DNA of 64,000 nt from positions 1,674,001-1,738,000 of the forward strand of contig LSAX01000006.1 of assembly GCA_001557505.1 (NCBI GenBank). The letters are read 5' to 3'. Shown one piece after another: positions 56,349-64,000 of this stretch. The DNA is from Reticulascus tulasneorum (taxonomy: Eukaryota > Ascomycota > Sordariomycetes > Glomerellales > Reticulascaceae). Below the pieces are notes generated by a model that was not told the DNA's origin, did no database searches, and saw only the letters and a list, made by a program, of their open reading frames with translations. The position numbers were made by a program, and so were the translations under genes. How positions within the stretch are numbered: the stretch's first letter is position 1; every line of letters starts with the position of its first letter.

Positions 56349-56451
56349 AGGTAAGGTAAGGTAAGGTAAGGCAGGGCACGGTAGGCACGGTAGGCACGGT
56401 AGGTAAGGTAAGGTATGTAAGGTATGTATGGTATGGTATGGTATGGTATGG
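56349..56451 (+). repeat. Compound pentanucleotide array (GGTAA, GGCAC/GGTA, GGTAT)
   Basis: Adjacent short arrays: four GGTAA units, three copies of a nine-base GGCACGGTA unit, then GGTAA again, and four or more GGTAT units. All have the GGTAN core on the plus strand. Confidence 0.85.
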
Positions 56452-56809
56452 GTAAGAAGCATGCACATATGGAGGTGAGGGGAGCTTTGATGGCTTGGTG
56501 CGCGCCGCGCAGATTAGTTGATGGATGGGCGGCCGATGATGATTGGGAACTGGTAGGGATGGTGTGCTGTTCCGGCACCGGGGTTGGGCAGCCCCAGCCA
56601 GCTGTGCAAGGAGTACGTTGCGTAGTGCCGACCCGTCGTCTGGGAGAGGGAGGTGATTGGCGGGCAGCGGCGATGGAAAAAGAAAAGAGGATAGTGTGAC
56701 ATGAGACTCGTTCCAAGGGGAGGAGAAGAGGAGGAGGAGGGGGAGGGCTGAAAAGAGGCGTGGCTCGAGTAAAAAACAGGAAAGTTCCGGAGCTGGAGCT
56801 GGAGCTCGA

Positions 56810-56846
56810 GGCGAGGTGAGGTGAGGTGAGGTGAGGTGAGGCGAGA
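56810..56846 (+). repeat. GAGGT pentanucleotide microsatellite
   Basis: About six tandem GAGGT units flanked by GAGGC variants. Confidence 0.85.
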
Positions 56847-57316
56847 TATCAAGAATGGGGAGACAGAGAGAGAGAGATGGAGAAAGCAGAGCGAAGGAAG
56901 ATACGCGAGATTGTGGGCAGAGCAACTTTTGAAATTGAAAATAAAAAAGACTTATGAGACAAGAGAGGGTGCTTATGTATAACGAATCATACCTGCCGAT
57001 TGGGGTGTCACGACGATTCAAAGGACGAAGACGTTGCCTGTTTCATCAACCCTTAATAGTTCATGGGACTTTATCAATCTGTATTTTTATCCTTTTTTCC
57101 CAATAATGTCGGGGTCCAATTGGTTTTCCTGACAATTGGGATTCATTAAAAAAGTCACATCAAAGAAAAAAAAGATGGCTGCTGGGCCCGGGAACGAGCC
57201 GGCCGGTAAGGAAGACGGGCCCACCCACCACCCAAGAAGCCCAAGCGAGGGTTCGGGGGATTTCTTTTGGGGGGGGGTCAGATATGGAGAGAGAGGGGCA
57301 AGGCGAGGGGAAATTT

Positions 57317-57351
57317 GGGGGGGGAGGGGAGGGGAGCGGAGGGGAGGGGAG
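57317..57351 (+). other. G-quadruplex-like tract
   Basis: Five runs of four or more G separated by one to six bases, on the plus strand. This meets the usual G-quadruplex pattern; formation in the cell is not shown by sequence. Confidence 0.5.
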
Positions 57352-60300
57352 CCAAAGCCAAAACTCGGGTCAGGGCGAATATGGGCATCTCGGGCCTCAT
57401 CGAGGCAATCGATTTTGAGATACGATGCTACCCACAAAGAAGGAAGAGCCAGAAAAAAGGAAAACCTGGTTGGTGCCGCCGTGGGCCCACGTCGAGAAAG
57501 GGGAAGGGGAGACGAGATGTGAGCTTGAGGCACACAACCTGCGATGCGATGCGATATGCAGCCTATGGGTATGTAAGTGGTAATTATGTATGCGTTGCGG
57601 GAAGAGAATAGACGATGGAGGGGTGGATCGGGCAGCAGCCATATCAAACGACTTGGTTCTTCATCTTCATCATCTTCTTCTTCTTCATCATCATGATCAT
57701 CATCACCATCACCATCACCCGTCGTCGTCACAATCCTCCAAAGCGGCTACGAGAGGTGTGTACCTGGGCAAGTAAGTACGTATGTACGGACCACTTGATG
57801 AATAATTCCACATGCAGTTGCCAACGGGATGCCTTTTTCGGTCTGGTCCCGGCTCCTCGAATAGTCCAGTTCATTAGCCTACGGTGCTCCCCTTTGGCTG
57901 GGTTGATGGTGGTGGTGCCAAAGCCCATCAAGGGGGAATTGGCGATATGGATATGCGAGATATGGAATTTCCCACCACCATCACTCATCCCTCACACACA
58001 CACACACACACATCAAATCAACACGGACGGGAAACGAAATCTGCAAGGATGATTCGGGGCTTTCTTCCCCTTCCAGAAACTTCAACTCCCTCCCCCCCTC
58101 CCCCGTTTTTTTTTCTTTCCTTTCATCTGACTGACCGCCGGGGAACCTGGATCTACCTTAATTCATTAGTCTGGCAGCTAGGGTGGAGTTGTTTGGTCCC
58201 AAGTAGCTAGCAGCTAGCAGCTAGATGCATACACATGTACACTAAAAACCAAGTGTCTGTCAGACTGATGATCAATCCGATCAGATATCAGGTCGCATAC
58301 GTATGTACCTCGACTTTCAGCTCAGCTTTCTCAAGCTCTGCCTGTTCGTAGTTAGTCCCTCTGTCTCTCTCTCTCCCCACTCTACATTAGTGTCCATGCT
58401 ACGGTCAGTACAAGGACGTGCCAATAATAGCAGGTCCGCCTTCCCCACCCCCCCCCCCCGCCTTAGTCATTTCTTCGGAGCTTCATGTTTGACAACCTGC
58501 AGGGTAAATCAATCACATCCCGGATCTGCGAGAAGTCCCATCTGGCGATACAAGTTGGGCCATGTACGTTGTATGCAGATCGAGACAAGGCCGTGCCGTA
58601 AAACCCGTGCGTGTTTGTGTGTGTGCGTGTTGCTGTGTAATTTGCCTTGCCTCTGGCTGCCATATCAAGTCCCGCCGCCAGACCCCCGGGCTGGGGCATC
58701 GCTAATCACGCACCCAGAGATGGGCAGGGTCTGGTTACTGGGACCGGCGACAGGATTGGCAAAAAGAAGGAAACAAGGATGATATCTGTTTGGCTGCCGT
58801 GCCTTACCCAGGTCTCCGGGACCAGGCCACCCGGCTGAATATGTATGTATGCACGCCTGTCACTCGGTACCCGGTCACGTCTCGATTTTTTCCAAGCTTC
58901 ATCAGGTGCCGAGCAGTTCAAAAGGCAAATCAGGCGGTCTGCCATGCAGGACAAGCCCAACTCCCCCTTCCTCTTCTTCTCTGCGCTCGCTCTGCCAGGA
59001 GTCAAAGCCGCATAGCCTATATCCACTGCTCCCAAGCCAGCCTGCATCTCCTACGTAAGTGTGTATCCCCCCGCCTACGTCGGGATGTAGTCATCATCAT
59101 CATCAGCATCACCGCCACCCAAAGGTGACCACTACTATCTATGTAACTACAAACACTGTACTGGAGGTATTTCTGCGCCGTGAGGTCTTCACACATGGCT
59201 ACCCAGACAACCTGGTAAATTCTCCACGAATCCTTCCGTCGGGCGTCCTTGTAGACCGGTGCGCCCGCTTCCACACCGGCGTGGGGATTGCCATCGTTTG
59301 ATTGCTGACAAGTTGTCTTACTTTGCTTTTCCGTGCCTCCCTCGCCCTCTGCTGCCGGCGTTGTATGCGCATGTGCCTGCAAAGTCGCGCCAATGGGGCG
59401 AGGGCAGCGCGAGAGACATTCGGTTTGGATCTCGACTAGCCTGCGGGAGGCTGCAAAACTCCTGTACAGCATTGGCTACACGCGACCACGAATGAAGTCC
59501 GAACGCTTGCTGCGAGCTCCGCGGGTGCAGATATCTGGATCAATAATGTCATCGATTGTAGTTTCTACATCGCGATACATGCGAATTTCGCATGTCGTCG
59601 GGCAGATCGACCTCAACCTCCATGCAGCTATGACAGATGCCACAATGCCTATTTGCTCTCGTCCTGCCAGGGACGTGACATGCCCATCCGCCAGCCCCCC
59701 CTTGATCTTCATTTCGCGCGGAAGAGATCACCACAACGGAGACCAGGTACGGATGCTTGCTGTCCCTGCAAGGAGCCGGAGTCAAAAGTGCAGTTTCTAC
59801 CCAACGAGGCAGCACAAGTCTGCGAGCCATAAGGTGCCACGACGGTAAACCACGACCCTGTCGGGAGATGGCAGGATTCCTGAGAGATTAAAGCGGAACA
59901 CGCCAGGAAGCAAGACAAGTGGCCCGCTTAGACAGCTGCAGTAACGTTTGTCTCTCTCCCTCCGCTCAGCCCTGCCTCGTCAGGGCCCGATCGAGGCTGC
60001 TTGATAGGAACCCCAGCCTGGATCGGGCACGTAAAACAAGCAGCTCCCCCTTACTTCGATGGATTTGCCAAAAAGTATGTTTGTGTTGGAGAAACAGTTT
60101 ACGGGGACGGATGATCTGCACTGCAGGACATGGATCCCTTAACCTCCAGGGGCATGCACAGCCTGAGTGGCCGAGATCTCGTGCCCATGTTTGCGCGTTT
60201 CTTGGCTGGAGGGTGAAGCCTCAAAAAGCCTAATTGATACCGAGAATGACCCAGCTTCCAGCTCCCGGAAAACTTAGACCTTTCGTAGAAACGGGGCTTG

Positions 60301-61930
60301 CTCGAACATTGCCATCCAGCGCTGAAAACCAACTGAGGGAGATGGAAGGGTGTTCCTGGGAAGGGAAAAGCAAGAAACGCACGATCCAACCGTTCGGGCT
60401 GGGCCTGGACTGGGCTGGGCTGGTGGTCATTCGGATGGGTTAGTGGGCGTTTTTTGTGATATCCCGTCGCCCTCCAATTGGTACTCTCTTCTAGTTGGAC
60501 AATGGCAAGCCCATCAACGACACCCTCCTTCCCTCGAGACTAAAAAAAAACAAGGAAGATGAAAAGGCCACGCCGTAATGAAACAGTTTGACAAGGTTGG
60601 GGCGGGATGCAGAAAGGAGATTGAGACCGGGGACAACAAATGTCTGAAATTTCACGAGGAGCCAAAAAAAAACCTTTGTTGCTTTTTTCTTCTCCAGTTC
60701 CCGTGCTCGTATTGACCCGTCTCTTAGTCGGAGTTAAGATGTTTTGAACAATGGAATCAAATGCCGCTTCCCAGGAGGCATGGGAACCCTAGCCGTTAGA
60801 TGGGCCGAGTGGAAGACAGTTGGATGGTGTTGAGGACCAAACGGCCACCCTCACCTAGCCCGTCAATCCCGACAAAGCGGCCAATCGGTTGGACTTGCTC
60901 TCTTTGCCCATCATCCCCATCGCCTCCTAGCAACCGTCCATCGGTCTATCTCCATGCAAAATGTAGTAGATCACAACGAAGCCAGCAGAACTCTAACACT
61001 GCGGCCGCCCTTCCGTGTGCAACCCCGAAGTCGGGCTCCATCTTCCGCTCCCGGTTGGGCCCGACCTACTAGGCGAACAAAGACTCCACTGGGCATATAG
61101 AGCATCTCTCCCCGGTGAGAAAAAAGTGGTCTCATCCGTTCCCGGATACGGGCTTTGCACTAATACCCGGGATCCATTCTGAACGTCGTGAAAGGTGCAG
61201 GCATGTCAGACGTTGACATGTGCCACGGAGCACGAACGGAGCACAGCACACAACCCACGGATGGAAGAAAAATAGACTCAGGATGGGTGAGGCGGTAGGA
61301 AGCAGGGCCAACGATGAAATCAATCATCGGCCGTGCTGGGCTTGTCGATCCGAGGCTCAGGTACCTGATCAGCCGGCCAGCCAACCGGGTTTCATTTGAT
61401 TGAGGTGGTGGTTCGGCTTTAAGGATCTCGCTAACTTTACTGCCAATGCATTAAAATGTAGCATGTGAGGATTGGGGGCGGATCGCGATCACAGGCTCCC
61501 CCCCCCCACCACCAACATGCCATGCACTGCGTGGACTGTTATCGGCAGTGGCCTCGAAGGGATGAACTAACTAATGAATCATTCTCTGAAGATGAATCCC
61601 CCGTTCTGGACAAATACCCCATAAATACTTCATGCACATGTGGATATAGCTACTACGAGCAACGGAGAGCATAAAATGCCTGCGGCGGGGCCGTGAGACA
61701 AACCCGAACTTACCTCGGCACGTTTTTCTGATCTGTTAACCTGAGCTCTCGTCTCCCGCTTCCGACGACATGTCAGCTTCGCGTCCTCTGCTTCAACGTC
61801 GATCGCTCCGGTTTCATTCCCCCTCGTCTTCCACGTCGAGAATTCCTCCCCCACGAAGAGACCTGACCTTTCTTTTTTGTTCGCCTCATTTCTCCCGCAT
61901 CGTGTAACCCCAGACGTGTCCTCGCCCAAC

Positions 61931-63069
61931 ATGCCGTTCAACACAGCACTGACCCAACGGCTGGGTATCAAAGGTATGTTTTGTATCCAGCATGTAGATT
62001 GCACAGGATTGTACCACGAGCTCGAACACAGCTAACCGCACCCCCCCTCCTGAAGTGCCCATCGTCCAAGGCGGCATGCAACATGTCGGCACCGCAGACC
62101 TCGCTTCGGCCGTCTCCAACGCTGGCGCCCTGGGCATAATCACCGCTCTGATCTTCCCCACGGCCGAAGAGCTGCGCCTTGAGATCCGCCGATGCAAGAC
62201 CCTGACCTCGCGCCCCTTTGGCGTGAACATCACTCTCCTGCCATCGATGGTACCTCCAGACTACCCAGCATACGCAAAGGTTGTCATAGAAGAGGGCGTC
62301 AAGGTCGTCGAGACGGCGGGCAACTCGCCTGGGCCGGTCATCAAGCTTCTGAAGGAAGCGGGGATCTGTGTCCTGCACAAGTGCACCACCATCCGCCACG
62401 CCATCTCCGCCGTCAAGCTCGGCGTCGACTTCCTGTCGATCGACGGCTTCGAATGCGCCGGCCACGTCGGTGAATCTGACATCACCAACTTCATCCTCCT
62501 CTCCCGCGCTCGGCAGACGCTCAAGGTCCCGTTTCTCGCTTCGGGCGGCTTCGCCGACGGCCAGGGCCTCGCAGCGGCGCTATGTCTTGGCGCCTGCGGC
62601 ATCAACATGGGCACGCGCTTCATGTGCACCATCGAGGCGCCCGTGCACCAGAATATCAAGGACGAGATCGTCAAGGCACAGGAGACGGACACGGCGCTGC
62701 TGCTCAGGAGATGGCGGAATACCACGCGGCTGTACAAGAACAAGATCACGGCGGAGGCCCTGAGGATCGAGCAGGAGAGCCCGACGGGCAAGTTTGAGGA
62801 GATTGCGCCGTTGATGAGCGGGAAGCGCGGGAAGCAAGTGTTCGTCAACGGTGATCCGGACTATGGTGTAAGTGACGCACTCTCTTGATTGCTTTTGCGC
62901 TGCTATGTCGATGCTAACAAAACATCACTAGGTTTGGACGGCTGGCCAAGTCATTGGCCTGATTCATGATATCCCGTCCTGCAAGGACCTCGTTGTCAGA
63001 ATTGAGAAAGAAGCAGAAGAAACCCTCAGGGAGAGGTTATCGATCTTGACGCCCGAGTCTAAACTCTAG
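61931..63069 (+). CDS. Nitronate monooxygenase (2-nitropropane dioxygenase family), three exons
   Basis: Exons 61931..61973, 62056..62867 and 62932..63069 (introns 82 and 64 bases) give 330 residues. The enzyme is a flavin (FMN) monooxygenase that oxidises alkyl nitronates such as propionate 3-nitronate. Visible marks: PIVQGGMQHVGTADLASAVS (about 16-35) at the flavin site, GFECAGHVGESD with H151 in the usual catalytic-histidine position, and the phosphate-binding SGGFADGQGLAAAL...GINMGTRF (about 177-203). The length is in the family range. The start MPFNTALTQRLGIKVPIVQ is restored only after the first intron is removed. No nitro-compound biosynthetic gene is nearby; detoxification of host or self nitronates is a family-based guess. 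It converges with PAB1. Confidence 0.95.
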
Positions 63070-63743
63070 ATAGTGCATCATTCCTTTTTCGCAACAGGAG
63101 CATCGAACCTTCCAAGAGAATTTAGCATGTGATTTACTTTGAGCAAGGTGTCTGTTCGGGTCTTCACGATAGATAGTGTATTCTACGCATCAAGGGTCGG
63201 AACAGTCAAAATTTTTAGTGAAGTTTGGTTTATTAAGAAGTTCCTATCACCGTGGGCAACCTTCTCTGTGTCTGCCTGAAGAAACGAGGACCATTCGGGG
63301 TATTGGTCTTGCCGCCGCTCGCGAGCGAGGCCAGGCAAGCGTGATCTCAAACATACAACCGTGAACGCCTTCCAGGGGGCCGGATCGGAGGTAGCAAAGG
63401 CAAAAATCAGCGTGCGCGAAGAAGGCCAGCCACCTCTGTAAAATCATGAGCCTCCCCTGAAGAAAATAGCAAAGAAAGTCTATCAGTACATGCAGAGTAA
63501 CGGGCTTCCAGGCAGATTGTTTGAAAACTGCCACAAGACATAGCAGCATGTCTTGGGAATCCCTGGACGGGGGGGCGGAAGTATCAAATGTGCCGCCTAA
63601 CCTTGAATAACTTTTCCGGATCCATTGTGAATGTCGTCGAAAAGGGTGCTGGCAAAAGTCGGAAGGATGCTGGAGGATAAGGGCACATGAACATAAGAAA
63701 TACCGGGTTTGGGTTGCGAACCACCGAGGATGAGAGATCTGGC
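63070..63743. other. Spacer between convergent nitronate monooxygenase and PAB1
   Basis: 0.67 kb that should hold both 3' UTRs. No gene was seen. Confidence 0.6.
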
Positions 63744-64000
63744 TTAAGCCTTGGTCTCCTCTTCCTTCTTCTTCTCGCCTTCCTCACCACCTTGTGCCTT
63801 GACGTACTCATCGTAGACAGCGAGGGCCTCGTCGACCTTGGCCTTCAGTGCGCCGTCATCCTCAATGCTATGATCTGTTAGTCAAACAACTCGTGCCAGT
63901 ATGGAAACACAACTCAAACTTACAGGTTGACGAGCTCCGCATTGTCCATCTCAAGCAACATGCCAGTAATCTTGCCAGCAAGCTCTGGCTGCATCGCCGA
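63744..64000 (-). CDS. PAB1: Poly(A)-binding protein PAB1, C-terminal end (partial)
   Basis: The gene runs off the right edge. Exon ends at 63924 and the last exon is 63867..63744, separated by a 56-base GTAAGT intron. The joined end reads MQPELAGKITGMLLEMDN, then AELVNLIEDDGALKAKVDEA, which is the MLLE (PABC) domain that binds PAM2 motifs of translation and deadenylation factors. The ending EEGEKKKEETKA is an acidic-basic tail commonly seen in fungal PAB1. The RNA-recognition motifs would lie outside the window. PAB1 coats mRNA poly(A) tails and links them to eIF4G. Confidence 0.93.

Larger units (their letters stand above)
55176..61930. other. Longest spacer, rich in G-rich pentanucleotide and purine repeats
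   Basis: 6.75 kb between divergent starts (dsRBM gene on minus, nitronate monooxygenase on plus). No supportable gene. It contains GT runs (about 55918-55945), pentanucleotide GGTAA/GGTAT-type arrays (about 56349-56451), a GAGGT array (about 56810-56845), a G-quadruplex-like tract (57317-57351), CTT/CAT runs (about 57660-57720), a CA run (about 57993-58012) and a poly-C run near 58448-58459. Runs favour G on the plus strand in 56.3-57.4 kb. Confidence 0.6.

Noticed and set aside
55519..57731. Several 90-220 codon frames in the large spacer
   Set aside because: All are low-complexity products of GT, GGTAN, GAGGT and CAT repeats, with no motif or consistent exon structure.

Overview
This window is nuclear DNA of a filamentous ascomycete (Pezizomycotina, most likely a Sordariomycete; I cannot name the species). 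The evidence is gene-sized coding blocks broken by short GT-AG introns of about 48-164 bases with CTAAC/CTGAC-type branch points, fungal versions of housekeeping proteins, small cysteine-rich secreted proteins, a Tc1/mariner-type transposase remnant, and spacers rich in simple repeats. No rRNA, tRNA, CRISPR array or prokaryotic operon was found. Exon positions below were worked out by hand from splice sites and reading frame; every multi-exon model closes in frame.

Layout. 0-11 kb: transposase remnant at the left edge, a repeat-rich spacer, the pseudokinase SCY1 (-), the branched-chain aminotransferase BAT (+, divergent from SCY1), and a complex I ESSS/NDUFB11-like subunit (-). 11-20 kb: five-exon DNA2 helicase-nuclease (-), a divergent membrane protein of unknown function (+), and an ornithine cyclodeaminase/mu-crystallin family enzyme (-). 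20-27 kb: an accessory-looking stretch with a 21-base minisatellite and a divergent pair of paralogous secreted 8-cysteine proteins, one cut short by a 7-base tandem duplication, followed by 3 kb with no recognisable gene. 27-44 kb: TVP18 (+), AIM21 (+), peroxisomal 3-ketoacyl-CoA thiolase (-), a cytochrome P450 (-) and an F-box protein (+). 44-55 kb: a coiled-coil membrane protein (-), a universal-stress-protein family protein (-), mitochondrial ribosomal protein uS7m (-), and a 91-residue double-stranded-RNA-binding protein assembled from three short exons (-). 55-62 kb: a 6.7-kb repeat-rich spacer. 62-64 kb: nitronate monooxygenase/2-nitropropane dioxygenase (+) and the C-terminal end of poly(A)-binding protein PAB1 (-), running off the right edge.

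The genes do not form a metabolic cluster. They are mostly single housekeeping genes: Golgi/endosome traffic (SCY1, TVP18), actin patches (AIM21), mitochondria (BAT, ESSS, uS7m), peroxisomal beta-oxidation (thiolase), replication (DNA2) and mRNA handling (PAB1). Some promoters carry short motifs that fit the gene (a Gcn4/CPC1 site before BAT, an MCB before DNA2, CCTCGG boxes before thiolase); each is only suggestive by chance statistics. The most unusual item is the divergent secreted-protein pair at 22.07-24.0 kb, which shares its cysteine pattern, a 17-base leader element, a TATA box and a probable 5' UTR intron.
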